Source of the DNA: Turritopsis dohrnii
Lineage: Eukaryota > Cnidaria > Hydrozoa > Anthoathecata > Oceaniidae
Assembly: GCA_027922465.2 (NCBI GenBank)
Contig: BQMF02000286.1
Coordinates: 516,211-580,210, forward strand
Direction: 5' to 3'
DNA: 64,000 nt
Below are positions 55,982-63,702 of this stretch, piece by piece (within the stretch, counting starts at the first letter, position 1; each line of letters starts with the position of its first letter). A program made the position numbers and the translations under genes. The notes beneath the pieces are model-generated. The model saw nothing but the letters and a program-made list of their open reading frames with translations. It ran no database searches and had not been told where the DNA came from.

Positions 55982-57298
55982 ATGGAGTATGGAAAGAGGT
56001 TAAATCCAGAACGTTCACTTAGAACTGCCCGCGGTGTAAAAGGTTCTCGTCAAAAAGTAATTGTCACACACAATCCGAGTGAGATCGATCAAAATCAGCT
56101 ATTATTGGTTAGGTTTCCAAATTTAGGAAGTGATGATGTCATTATCCCAGGAACAACGAATCTAAGTTTTGATATTGAACTCGAGTCGAAAGCTGACTCA
56201 AAAAGAACATTGGTCAGTAACATTGGGAGAGCTATCGTTAAGAAGTTGGCTGTCAAGTTCGAAGGTAACGAGATATTGAGTATCGACGACTTTGATCTTT
56301 TTGGGTGTTACAGAGATTTATGGTTAACCAAGTTTGAAAAGAGAAACGCGATAAGACAGGGTATCATCATCGATGATGGGTGTACAGAGAATTGTATGAA
56401 ATTGAGGATTGGTGCTTCAGATAAAAAGGACGATGATGCGGAAGACAAAGCCATTGCTGACACCTATAAAAACAAGTTTGTCATTCCACTCGACTTTGAG
56501 ATGCTAGATAGTACTATTCCATATTATCAAGCAGGTTTAGGTAATAGGCTTTGCTACGAGATCACATTTAACGACTATAACCGAGTTATTTATTCTGACC
56601 CTCCAGATACTGCCGCAGGTCAAAAACGTAACCCAGATGGTAAATACAAAATATCTAACATCTCACTTGAATATGAGCTTGTGACACAACCCACGTTGGC
56701 TAGACAAATCGCTTCTGAATACGAAAACATGGCTTTGCTCTATGATAGGGTTTTGCGGCACAGACAAATTAGAGTAAACAAGTCAGACACAACATGGAAT
56801 TGGTCATTCAACACACCTGCTAAATCTTTGAAGGGTATTTTAGTTCTATTTGAAGAAGAAAAATCCTACAAACGAGAAACCTGCAAATTCTACAATCCAA
56901 AGATCGAAAAGGTATCTGTCATCGTCGAGGGTAAGCCTAACCAACTTTTTGCTCAAGGGATGCAGCCGTTTGAACAATACAATGAGATTTGCAAATATTT
57001 TGCTGAAGGAAAACCAAAAGATAATAGCGTCGGCGAAAACCGAAAGCGCTTGGGATTACATGATGTAAAAGTCTCTGATTACTTAACAAACAAGTATGCT
57101 CTATGGTTAGATTTCAGAACAATTGATGAGAATGCTTTGCATGGCACCGGTCGAAAGATTGAAAATGCAAGTGAAGGCATCACTTTACAGATTGAAAAGA
57201 CCGCTGAAACTGCAGGAAACTTAAACGCATATATATATCTAATAATGGATGCTCAATTAAACATACAAAACGGTCAATTTATGTCTACATTATATTAG
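55982..57298 (+). CDS. major capsid protein, double jelly-roll
   Basis: A 438-residue protein with features I associate with Polinton major capsid proteins: an N-terminal basic stretch (RTARGVKGSRQKVIV), then GTTNLSFDIELESKADSKRT, VSNIGRAIVKKLAVKFEGNE and DFDLFGCYRDLW, and a second half with FNTPAKSLKGILVLFEEE and NAYIYLIMDAQLNIQNGQF at the end. Double-jelly-roll proteins trimerise into the pseudo-hexagonal capsomers of the particle. The length is near the lower end for the family. It is followed after four bases by the packaging ATPase. The frame is intact. Confidence 0.88.
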   Translation: MEYGKRLNPERSLRTARGVKGSRQKVIVTHNPSEIDQNQLLLVRFPNLGSDDVIIPGTTNLSFDIELESKADSKRTLVSNIGRAIVKKLAVKFEGNEILSIDDFDLFGCYRDLWLTKFEKRNAIRQGIIIDDGCTENCMKLRIGASDKKDDDAEDKAIADTYKNKFVIPLDFEMLDSTIPYYQAGLGNRLCYEITFNDYNRVIYSDPPDTAAGQKRNPDGKYKISNISLEYELVTQPTLARQIASEYENMALLYDRVLRHRQIRVNKSDTTWNWSFNTPAKSLKGILVLFEEEKSYKRETCKFYNPKIEKVSVIVEGKPNQLFAQGMQPFEQYNEICKYFAEGKPKDNSVGENRKRLGLHDVKVSDYLTNKYALWLDFRTIDENALHGTGRKIENASEGITLQIEKTAETAGNLNAYIYLIMDAQLNIQNGQFMSTLY

Positions 57299-57302
57299 TA
57301 AA

Positions 57303-57908
57303 ATGAACACACTTTACATGAAAGAACCTCACACAGCATTATTCGTCGGACCAACATCGTGCGGCAAAACGGATCGTGTCATAAAATTATTAGAAAATGA
57401 ATACTTTGATCACTTTGATTTCATCGTGATTATATGTCCCACCTTAAGGTGGAATCAGACTTACAGAGATCGGAAGTGGTTCTGGAATGACAGCTATGTG
57501 ATTTTAATTGAGCCGGAAGGTCAATTATATGAATGGATTAAGAGTATGGGCTTTTTCTGTGCTGAATTCAAAACCTTATTCCTCATTGACGACATCATAG
57601 CTGATGAAAAATTGGACAAAAAGAGAAATTCTTTGCTCGAGTTGGCAATTAGCGGTCGCCATCGAAATCATTCGCTATGGTTACTTACACAATCATACAC
57701 GGCTATACCTAAAGATTTACGACGGCAAGCTAAAATGTTATATGTGTGGTATCCAAAAGATAGAAACGATCTAGCCACCATTCATGAAGAGAACGATGTC
57801 ATTGAATCGCAAGAAGAATTGAAAAATGTCAAGGAAAAACTGAAAGAAGGGAAACACACGTGCCTAGTCATGAGAATGGAACATCCAAGAACGCACATGA
57901 TTTGTTAA
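57303..57908 (+). CDS. A32-type genome-packaging ATPase
   Basis: A 201-residue P-loop NTPase of the FtsK/HerA-A32 class that pumps DNA into preformed capsids. Walker A is GPTSCGKT at residues 16-23; Walker B is LFLIDD at about 92-97; a sensor-like LWLLTQSY follows the RHRNHS segment (about 120-132). The length matches the short ATPases of Polintons and virophages. It starts four bases after the capsid stop, so both are probably co-transcribed. It converges on the PPP1R15-like gene, with a hairpin in between. All catalytic motifs are present. Confidence 0.92.
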   Translation: MNTLYMKEPHTALFVGPTSCGKTDRVIKLLENEYFDHFDFIVIICPTLRWNQTYRDRKWFWNDSYVILIEPEGQLYEWIKSMGFFCAEFKTLFLIDDIIADEKLDKKRNSLLELAISGRHRNHSLWLLTQSYTAIPKDLRRQAKMLYVWYPKDRNDLATIHEENDVIESQEELKNVKEKLKEGKHTCLVMRMEHPRTHMIC

Positions 57909-57921
57909 ACAGGTTGATATA

Positions 57922-57946
57922 TTTGTTACATGACTCTTGTAACAAA
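57922..57946. terminator. perfect hairpin between convergent ATPase and PPP1R15-like genes
   Basis: TTTGTTACA, loop TGACTCT and the exact complement TGTAACAAA form a 9-bp stem with a 7-base loop. It lies in the 51-base gap between two gene ends and is a candidate bidirectional 3'-end signal. Confidence 0.6.
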
Positions 57947-57959
57947 AACTGTAAGACTG

Positions 57960-58205
57960 TTATAAGACTGTTATAAGACTACTATAAGAGAATAATTTAC
58001 GTCTCAATACAGGATCTAGAATTTTACCAATATGTTTAATCCTCGATTCAAAGCGTACTCTGTCAACAGCAGCCTCTATCCAGTTACTTCTACGAGATTC
58101 ACAAGCAGAGATATAATGGACCATTACTTTATCATTAAAAGTAACCCTTTTTGTATCTTGATGGGAAAATATAATATCATCATCTGAGGATTCATCATCG
58201 GGCAT
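57960..58205 (-). CDS. PPP1R15/GADD34-domain protein (candidate PP1 regulatory subunit)
   Basis: A small 81-residue protein. An acidic N-terminus (DDESSDDD) leads to KRVTFNDKVMVHYI at residues 19-32. RVTF at 20-23 fits the RVxF docking motif for protein phosphatase 1, and V-x-H-Y fits the adjoining hydrophobic (phi-phi) contact. Then come basic residues, Trp42 and DRVRFESRI (48-56), which reproduce the W...D-R-x-R-F-x-x-R-I pattern of the PPP1R15 C-terminal domain, the part that recruits actin and directs PP1 to phosphorylated eIF2-alpha. That domain is known from GADD34/CReP and from shutoff-suppressing proteins of herpes simplex and African swine fever viruses. No intron is needed. It is divergent from the 58514 gene and convergent with the ATPase. 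Function is inferred from the motif pattern alone. Confidence 0.72.
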   Translation of the reverse strand: MPDDESSDDDIIFSHQDTKRVTFNDKVMVHYISACESRRSNWIEAAVDRVRFESRIKHIGKILDPVLRRKLFSYSSLITVL

Positions 58206-58289
58206 AATTGTTTAAGTAAACAATGTTTATTTATTTAACAATGTTAGAATATATTATTAAACATCGTCATCCTCTTATAATTATTTTGT

Positions 58290-58490
58290 CAACAAAATTA
58301 TAAGAAGATAGCAAACTCTTATACAACAAATTTCAACAAAATTATAAGAAGACAGCAAACTCTTATACAACAAATTTCAACAAACTTATAAGAAGATAGC
58401 AAACTCTTATACAGCAAATTTCAACATAATTATAAGAGGATAGCAAACTCTTATACAGCAAATTTCAACAAAATTATAAGAGAGTATAAG
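58290..58490. repeat. 44-bp tandem repeat, about 4.5 copies, in a divergent promoter region
   Basis: Unit starts at 58290, 58334, 58378, 58422 and 58466 are spaced exactly 44 bases apart. Each unit contains ATTATAAG or CTTATAAG, then AGCAAACTCTTATACA. Related TGTTATAAGACT repeats lie at 57958-57990. It sits between the starts of the PPP1R15-like gene and the 58514 gene, so it may control both or act in replication. Confidence 0.85.
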
Positions 58491-58513
58491 AAAATTATAA
58501 CAAACACAACAAA

Positions 58514-59158
58514 ATGATAGAATATGTCAACTTTATATTATTAAGCATACTGCTGATCTCGCTATTTTACTTTTATTTTGTGTTAAAAAAATACCTCTCT
58601 CTAATAAAAATGGCGGAAACAGCGATCGATAATTTAATCAACCAGAGTTATGATGTTCCGAGTGAATTTCCGCCTTCAGATGGTAAAAGACAAAAATTAC
58701 TCGAGTGTGTCTTAACCGGGAAAAGCAAGCTATACTTAGGGAAAATGTACACGGAAGAGCAAATTAACAAACTCAAAGATGAAGAGGTAGAAAAACTTTT
58801 TATTATTTACGAGGCTAAACTATCAGGTCAAATGGTAAAATCCTTAGGGAAATCACTGATACGTATTTATTCGATGGGGGCTTGTGCAACGTTAGGAATA
58901 AACAATCAAGATGCGTTGAGCAATGACCTGGAAACTGACCCCTTCTTAAACTCTGCCCTTCAAAGATTTACGTGTGACTTATATTATAAATTCGGCTCAT
59001 TATTAGCACCACTCAGTGTTGGACTTATTACCGGGAGGCATTATATCAATGAAAGGAATTTAAATAAATCCGATGATAATATAAATACAGTAGATAATAA
59101 AAATGTCAGAAGAACAGAATCCCATTCAAGTGACAACGAAGAACCCAAAAAAGGTTGA
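58514..59158 (+). CDS. Polinton membrane protein of unknown function (214 aa)
   Basis: First gene of a four-gene plus-strand block. It has a strong N-terminal membrane segment (FILLSILLISLFYFYFVL, about 7-25). Then comes a soluble part with QKLLECVLTGKSKLYLGKMY and a Gly/Ala-containing hydrophobic patch (FGSLLAPLSVGLITGRHYI, about 170-188), and a charged Ser/Asp-rich tail. An internal ATG at 58610 would skip the membrane segment. The last 56 bases overlap the next gene in another frame. I recall homologues in cnidarian Polinton blocks; the role is unknown. Confidence 0.75.
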   Translation: MIEYVNFILLSILLISLFYFYFVLKKYLSLIKMAETAIDNLINQSYDVPSEFPPSDGKRQKLLECVLTGKSKLYLGKMYTEEQINKLKDEEVEKLFIIYEAKLSGQMVKSLGKSLIRIYSMGACATLGINNQDALSNDLETDPFLNSALQRFTCDLYYKFGSLLAPLSVGLITGRHYINERNLNKSDDNINTVDNKNVRRTESHSSDNEEPKKG

Positions 59159-59450
59159 AGCGGGTAAGAAGTTGGCGGAATACAACCGTAAAAAACGAGA
59201 ACAATTAAAACAAGTGTCACCTCAAAAAGAAGTGAATAAGCTCGATGACTCTCTCACCAAACCAAATGAACAACAACCTATGAACTACACCTATGGTGTA
59301 GGTGGAATAATAGCTCTCGGTTTAGTTGGTGGATTTGCTTATTTTGTGTATAAAAAGAAAGAGCAAATATTACCCCGTGGGTCACCATCCACCCCACTTC
59401 CACAAAAATCTAAAATACCAGTGAAAATCAATAAACATGAAATGGAATAA
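59103..59450 (+). CDS. small basic membrane protein (115 aa)
   Basis: It overlaps the end of the 214-aa gene. The N-terminal half is very basic (KNPKKVEAGKKLAEYNRKKR), the centre is one membrane segment (VGGIIALGLVGGFAYFVY, about 69-87), and a Lys/Pro tail follows. The layout resembles a virion protein anchored in or under a membrane, with a nucleic-acid-facing basic arm (inference). The family is recognisable to me only as Polinton-linked. Confidence 0.72.
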   Translation: MSEEQNPIQVTTKNPKKVEAGKKLAEYNRKKREQLKQVSPQKEVNKLDDSLTKPNEQQPMNYTYGVGGIIALGLVGGFAYFVYKKKEQILPRGSPSTPLPQKSKIPVKINKHEME

Positions 59451-59478
59451 AAAGAAAAAAAATGTATATATAACAAAC

Positions 59479-59706
59479 ATGGACAAGAAAAGTATCGTCA
59501 ACGATTTATATCATGCATCAGTCGTCTGCGTTTTCGCTATCGGCTACTCTATGCTAGGAAAAAAGGTGTTAAAAATGACACCACCCTCTATTCAAAAGTT
59601 CGACTTGGAAGATACGGGAAAACTAGTTGCCATTATCGCCGCTAGTGAAGTGACAAAGGACTACTTAATGAAACAAAAGATTTTGCCTGAAAATATCAAT
59701 ATCTAA
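59479..59706 (+). CDS. small membrane protein (75 aa)
   Basis: The start at 59479 (MDKKSIVNDLYHASV) is preferred over 59437, because the extra residues are low-complexity Lys/Asn and a TATATATA box precedes the inner ATG. A hydrophobic stretch (VVCVFAIGYSMLG) follows, then a region with KLVAIIAASEVTKDYL. It ends two bases before the next ATG. The function is unknown. Confidence 0.65.
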   Translation: MDKKSIVNDLYHASVVCVFAIGYSMLGKKVLKMTPPSIQKFDLEDTGKLVAIIAASEVTKDYLMKQKILPENINI

Positions 59707-59708
59707 AT

Positions 59709-60131
59709 ATGGCTTCTATCGCAATGATGTTGGGTGGAGCTTTGGCTAACGCTTTGGCTTTCACAGGATCAAGCTATCTGTTTTCAAGTTTATCCAAAGA
59801 CAGAATCGATAAGGAAAGAAAACGTCATGATTTGGCCATAGAAAAATTACAAAAAGCACAGATTGAATGGCAGCAAAAACGACAGGAAAGAATCGATTTC
59901 ATCAATAAACAACTATTGCTCGAAAAGAAGGCTGATTCAAAATTCGTAGAACTAAATGATGCAATGAGAGAGTACAATAGGGTGTTTAGTAATCATCTTG
60001 AACCGCTACCACGAGAGCCTGTATTGAGCGACTTTTATACACCGAGTCATGATCAACATGAAAGGGAATTGGCTTTTATAGCTCTGAGTATGCTCGGTAT
60101 TGGTGGAATTGTGTGGTATTTTGAAAGATAA
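59709..60131 (+). CDS. protein with two hydrophobic ends and a central coiled coil (140 aa)
   Basis: The N-terminus is small-residue hydrophobic (MASIAMMLGGALANALAFTG), the middle is a charged helix (KERKRHDLAIEKLQKAQIEW to about residue 75), and the C-terminus is again hydrophobic (LAFIALSMLGIGGIVWYF). A membrane-bound structural role is likely but unproven. It is the last gene of the plus-strand block and converges on the 430-aa gene. Confidence 0.7.
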   Translation: MASIAMMLGGALANALAFTGSSYLFSSLSKDRIDKERKRHDLAIEKLQKAQIEWQQKRQERIDFINKQLLLEKKADSKFVELNDAMREYNRVFSNHLEPLPREPVLSDFYTPSHDQHERELAFIALSMLGIGGIVWYFER

Positions 60132-60159
60132 AATGTATATTCAATTTGAGTACAAAAAT

Positions 60160-60184
60160 TATGTTACACGTATCGTGTAACATA
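60160..60184. terminator. perfect hairpin between convergent 140-aa and 430-aa genes
   Basis: TATGTTACACG, loop TAT and the exact complement CGTGTAACATA give an 11-bp stem. It lies in the 70-base gap between two gene ends. Confidence 0.6.
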
Positions 60185-60201
60185 TATACACACTCAGATG
60201 G

Positions 60202-61494
60202 TTACCGTCTAGTCACGAGGTACGTATAGATCATCCATCCAACCCCTACAATCAGAGCCCATAAATTTTGACTCAACCAACCTACAACTTCTTTTGCTCT
60301 AGTGAGTATCCACGATACGATAGACCCAATTATTCCCGGTAAAGCCTCTGCCGCTTTAGACGCCAATCTACCTAGAAGTGATGCTAACGCTTTTAGTTTA
60401 TTTTTTATCCATTCCTTTCCACCGTCCTTTTTATCACCACCTTTGTCAGGATTTTGTGAAGAGCTTCCAGCTGCTGACCCTCCAGATGGTAACAAAGCTT
60501 CCACAAGGACACCGATAGCCATACCAAACGCTGTCAGAATGCTAACGATTGTGATACCTTGTTCGCGGAATAGTGTTCGTATCCTTTCACCTAATGAGGT
60601 ATCTTTGTCGAGGACTTTAGCAATGGTTTCTTTGATGTTCGTAACTTGACTGTTTAATTTGCCTTTGAGAATATTAATGTTCTCTTTCCTAGCTTTCAAC
60701 TCTTCACGTAATCCCTCCATTCTCTTTTCAACCTCTTTTCGTTGTTCGTCCGTGTATGTCACATCATTTTCCATTTCTTCCAACTTGTTTTTCTCCTTAT
60801 CGATATGCTGTTCTATTCGAACCTTTTTCGCAACCTCTTCCTGAAGACCTCCTCGTATGTTTCTCAGCGCCTTATCCAATCCTAACAACTCACGTACAGG
60901 ATATTCAAATAGATCGCCGGTCTGAGTCATTTCATGATCGACAGATTGTTGTCTTATTAATGAAATTAGATCTTCCGTACTATTTGCAATGTTCCCCGTA
61001 ATCTCCTCAAGCTCTACATCACTCGATTTTGTGATTTTAGATGATGAAGGGAGTTCTTCTTGTATTTTGTTTAGCATAACTGCTTGTCGTGCTGTTATTT
61101 TGCCAATAGGTATATCAAACCCTAAACTACGTAACCTGTTCTTACCCAATATGTCAGCTATAGCACCGGTAGCCCTTAGTCTTCCATTGTTTGTCAATGG
61201 TTTGCTACTGTCTTTGTAGTATAATTCACCATCTCTAATTTCAAACTGATCGGTATATAACGTCTCAGGTTTTGGCTGGAATTTTTCGGATAATCTATCA
61301 TACAGCCCTTCAACTAGTTCTTTCAAAACTCTAGTATTCAGACTGTGACCTCCAAATGATGTTTCTCGTTCACCTGATGTATGTATCTGTGCACCCGTAC
61401 GGTCACCGGTCGGTATGAGAGGAAACGTCTCATCGGTTGTTTCATCTGTCGTCATACCATGTTCTCCAAAAGGATCTAAGTCAATGTCTGCCAT
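60202..61494 (-). CDS. large coiled-coil membrane protein of the Polinton block (430 aa)
   Basis: An acidic, Thr-rich N-terminus is followed by a predicted globular part (GRLRATGAIADILGKNRLRS). Next is a long coiled coil at about 205-290 (KKVRIEQHIDKEKNKLEEME), then EQGITIVSILTAFGMAIGVL (first hydrophobic segment, about 312-335), a Gly/Ser/Lys linker, amphipathic SLLGRLASKAAEALPGIIGS, and a C-terminal membrane segment (LWALIVGVGWMIYTYLV). I recall this C-terminal arrangement from many cnidarian sequences linked to Polintons, always uncharacterised. It could be a vertex, spike or internal-membrane protein (inference). Confidence 0.8.
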   Translation of the reverse strand: MADIDLDPFGEHGMTTDETTDETFPLIPTGDRTGAQIHTSGERETSFGGHSLNTRVLKELVEGLYDRLSEKFQPKPETLYTDQFEIRDGELYYKDSSKPLTNNGRLRATGAIADILGKNRLRSLGFDIPIGKITARQAVMLNKIQEELPSSSKITKSSDVELEEITGNIANSTEDLISLIRQQSVDHEMTQTGDLFEYPVRELLGLDKALRNIRGGLQEEVAKKVRIEQHIDKEKNKLEEMENDVTYTDEQRKEVEKRMEGLREELKARKENINILKGKLNSQVTNIKETIAKVLDKDTSLGERIRTLFREQGITIVSILTAFGMAIGVLVEALLPSGGSAAGSSSQNPDKGGDKKDGGKEWIKNKLKALASLLGRLASKAAEALPGIIGSIVSWILTRAKEVVGWLSQNLWALIVGVGWMIYTYLVTRR

Positions 61495-61505
61495 TTTATT
61501 TATTT

Positions 61506-61553
61506 ATTTAGAGGATAATTTATTATTAATTATGTTATAACAAACCTCTAAAT
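61506..61553. promoter_or_regulatory. divergent promoter with 9-bp inverted repeat
   Basis: ATTTAGAGG (61506-61514) and its complement CCTCTAAAT (61545-61553) bracket an AT-rich core between the starts of the 430-aa and 198-aa genes. The right arm touches the 198-aa ATG. Confidence 0.45.
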
Positions 61554-62150
61554 ATGAATTTTAAAATTTATCCAAAACTACCCACTGCTCCTGAGGATTT
61601 GAATGAGCAGGAAAAGTTTAACGCAAGCGTAATAAATTCTGAGTTTGAAGAGTTGATAAAACTTAAGAACAAGTTTAGCATCAAGCTCAAGAGATACAAC
61701 AAGGCGATAGAACGATCGATGCTACTAAATGCTAGCTCAAGCGCTATAACCATTGGCTCTGGCATCGGTTCAATTGCAACAGGGGCTACGATTATCGGAA
61801 TACCTATTTCTGCAGGATTAGGTGGTGTAGCCCTAGCCGGCTCTATCTGTACCGGACTTACCACAGCTGTCATCAAAAGATATCAAAAGAAAGTAGAAAA
61901 AGTGATAAAATTATATGATATTGTTACATCCTCAATCGCTGTGTTCGAAACTAACATAAGTCAGGCGCTGACTGATGGAAGGATCAATTACAAAGAATTC
62001 CAGGTTTTGCAGGGAACATATTACAAAGCTTTAGAAGGACTCAGTTCTACAGATAGAAAGATGGGTACCGAAGCACAAAATCAATTTCAAAAAAGTTTGA
62101 TGGTAGAACTCCAAAACTTGAAAAAATCCATAAACGAAAATGGTTACTAG
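61554..62150 (+). CDS. Polinton protein with central glycine-rich hydrophobic region (198 aa)
   Basis: The N-terminal half is helical and charged (NEQEKFNASVINSEFEELIK, KLKRYNKAIERSM). Residues about 60-105 form a long Gly/Ala/Ile-rich hydrophobic stretch (ITIGSGIGSIATGATIIG, then GGVALAGSICTGLTTAVI), and the rest is helical again. Such a layout suits a hairpin membrane protein. I recall similar proteins in cnidarian Polintons but no function. Confidence 0.75.
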   Translation: MNFKIYPKLPTAPEDLNEQEKFNASVINSEFEELIKLKNKFSIKLKRYNKAIERSMLLNASSSAITIGSGIGSIATGATIIGIPISAGLGGVALAGSICTGLTTAVIKRYQKKVEKVIKLYDIVTSSIAVFETNISQALTDGRINYKEFQVLQGTYYKALEGLSSTDRKMGTEAQNQFQKSLMVELQNLKKSINENGY

Positions 62151-62245
62151 GATGTGTGGTTATGTGTTCCTCAATTTGAAAAGTGATAAAGTGATAAATG
62201 AAACTGATATAAAGAGATATGATCACAAGTATATATATATAGACA

Positions 62246-62566
62246 ATGGAATTTCCAACAGTTGATACATTCGAACAGACAATCAACAAGCAAAACAAGG
62301 AACAAATGGCAGAGATCATAAAGTGGCGAGAGCTACCTGAAAACGTGATTTATCATGTTAAATTTTTTTCTACAAAAGCTATGTATGCAGAGTTGAAAGA
62401 TGGAGCAGGAAATATATATAAGGTGTGGTTGCCTGAAAGACTTTTCATTGAATTAAATGATTATGGTTGGAGCTCTAGAGAGGCCTTTGTCAGACCGAAA
62501 GGTCTCAAACAATCTCAAAAGAATTCAGAAAGACAATTCTTTGATTATGACGTTATATGGCGCTAG
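62246..62566 (+). CDS. small conserved Polinton protein (106 aa)
   Basis: A soluble-looking protein with IIKWRELPENVIYHVKFF and YKVWLPERLFIELN, words I have seen repeatedly in cnidarian mobile-element proteins. A TATATATATA run precedes the ATG by about 10-15 bases. The function is unknown; the size and mixed alpha/beta look would allow a small nucleic-acid-binding domain, but no motif proves it. It converges on the integrase gene. Confidence 0.7.
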   Translation: MEFPTVDTFEQTINKQNKEQMAEIIKWRELPENVIYHVKFFSTKAMYAELKDGAGNIYKVWLPERLFIELNDYGWSSREAFVRPKGLKQSQKNSERQFFDYDVIWR

Positions 62567-62584
62567 ATAAAATCTCGTCGACTC

Positions 62585-62609
62585 ATCTTTACTTGTTTCT
62601 AGTAAAGAT
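62585..62609. terminator. perfect hairpin between convergent 106-aa and integrase genes
   Basis: ATCTTTACT, loop TGTTTCT and the exact complement AGTAAAGAT form a 9-bp stem with a 7-base loop in the 56-base gap between the two gene ends. Confidence 0.6.
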
Positions 62610-62622
62610 ACTTTTGTACGAT

Positions 62623-63606
62623 TCACCAACCTTGCACATAATCAGGAGGTAGCTCTGTATCTTCAGGTATTAATATCAGCTCTTCTTTCACAAAAGCTCG
62701 TTCAGGTCCATCTTGAAGGTAATACATTACGCGGTTACCAGGTTGCTCTATTACCTCACTCAATCTATATGTCTTCTTTGACCATATGATATCTGTTGCT
62801 CTTTTTCGATGGTCATCGTGCTCTTCACCCGGTTGCAATAGATATCTATACAAACCATCTTGAGGTAGCTCTACTTCAGGTGGATAGCTCTCTCGTTTAG
62901 CGAGAGGCACCTCTTTCATTTTAATAGCATCTTTCGGTTTCATACCGATCATCTGCGTCTTCGTATCGTTTAATCTATCCACAAGTTTATACAAATATTT
63001 GACCCATGTAGATGATACCTTTTCCGAATCGTTCAGTTCTTGAGCATCTTGTATTTTGAATAAATTTTCAGCAAGTATCTTGTTCAACGCCTCGACAAAC
63101 GCTGTATGGGTATGCTTATATTTAGTAGTTACTCTTTTAATTTCAACGTTATTCTTCTCCAACAGCTTTGTCACATCGGCTTTGAATTCTGAACCGTTAT
63201 CACATTGAAATACTTTTGGATAGTTTAAGGGTCCAACTCTATAGATATCTCTTATCATATCGGCAACCTCTTTGGCTTTCTTAGTCTTCAAAGGTCGGGC
63301 TACTTTGTAACGTGAAGCAACATCGATACCGGATAAGATGTACTTGTATTTATTACCATATAGAATATCACTAGGCATATATAATATATCAAATTGATGA
63401 ATCTCATTCGGTTTAGTTACCTCATAATGTGAACGTTCAACATGTTTCGGTGCTGGTAAATGTACTTGCCACAAAGCTTGTTTTGATAGCCACTTCTTAA
63501 TTACCTTCGGTTTGAAACCAAATCCTCTTAGATTGCGAACAGCCTTTTGTCCTTTCCACAAGTTTTGAGGTTGATAATAAATCTCTTGAAGTTTAGTGTC
63601 TGACAT
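62623..63606 (-). CDS. Polinton integrase, retroviral-type DD35E
   Basis: A 327-residue integrase that would insert the element DNA into the host chromosome. The catalytic core has Asp73 in HQFDILYMPSD, Asp136 in FQCDNGSEFK and Glu172 in HTAFVEALNK, giving exact DD35E spacing. The N-terminal region (LWKGQKAVRNLRGF) precedes the core without a clear HHCC zinc finger. The C-terminal part (DIIWSKKTYRLSEVIEQPGN, then YYLQDGPERAFVKEELILIP) looks like the chromo-like barrel found in this family. All key residues are present, so it may be active. It is divergent from the SAP-like gene. Confidence 0.93.
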   Translation of the reverse strand: MSDTKLQEIYYQPQNLWKGQKAVRNLRGFGFKPKVIKKWLSKQALWQVHLPAPKHVERSHYEVTKPNEIHQFDILYMPSDILYGNKYKYILSGIDVASRYKVARPLKTKKAKEVADMIRDIYRVGPLNYPKVFQCDNGSEFKADVTKLLEKNNVEIKRVTTKYKHTHTAFVEALNKILAENLFKIQDAQELNDSEKVSSTWVKYLYKLVDRLNDTKTQMIGMKPKDAIKMKEVPLAKRESYPPEVELPQDGLYRYLLQPGEEHDDHRKRATDIIWSKKTYRLSEVIEQPGNRVMYYLQDGPERAFVKEELILIPEDTELPPDYVQGW

Positions 63607-63702
63607 TTTTTATTTATAAACAACGTTTTATTTTAGCTCATTTTGTTAAAATGACATCAAAGTGGCTTAAAAGTTTTTATTATCTTTATATAAAGAATAA
63701 AC
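63607..63702. promoter_or_regulatory. divergent promoter region of integrase and SAP-like genes
   Basis: A 96-base AT-rich spacer holds a 7-bp-stem hairpin (TCATTTT, GTT, AAAATGA at about 63638-63654) and the palindrome CTTTATATAAAG about 10 bases before the right-hand ATG, a good TATA box. Confidence 0.45.

Noticed and set aside
54200..63606. Adenovirus-type cysteine protease or polymerase B among the Polinton genes
   Set aside because: None of the open frames shows the His-Glu-Cys protease layout or the polymerase B motifs; the 378-aa and 430-aa proteins were checked and do not fit.
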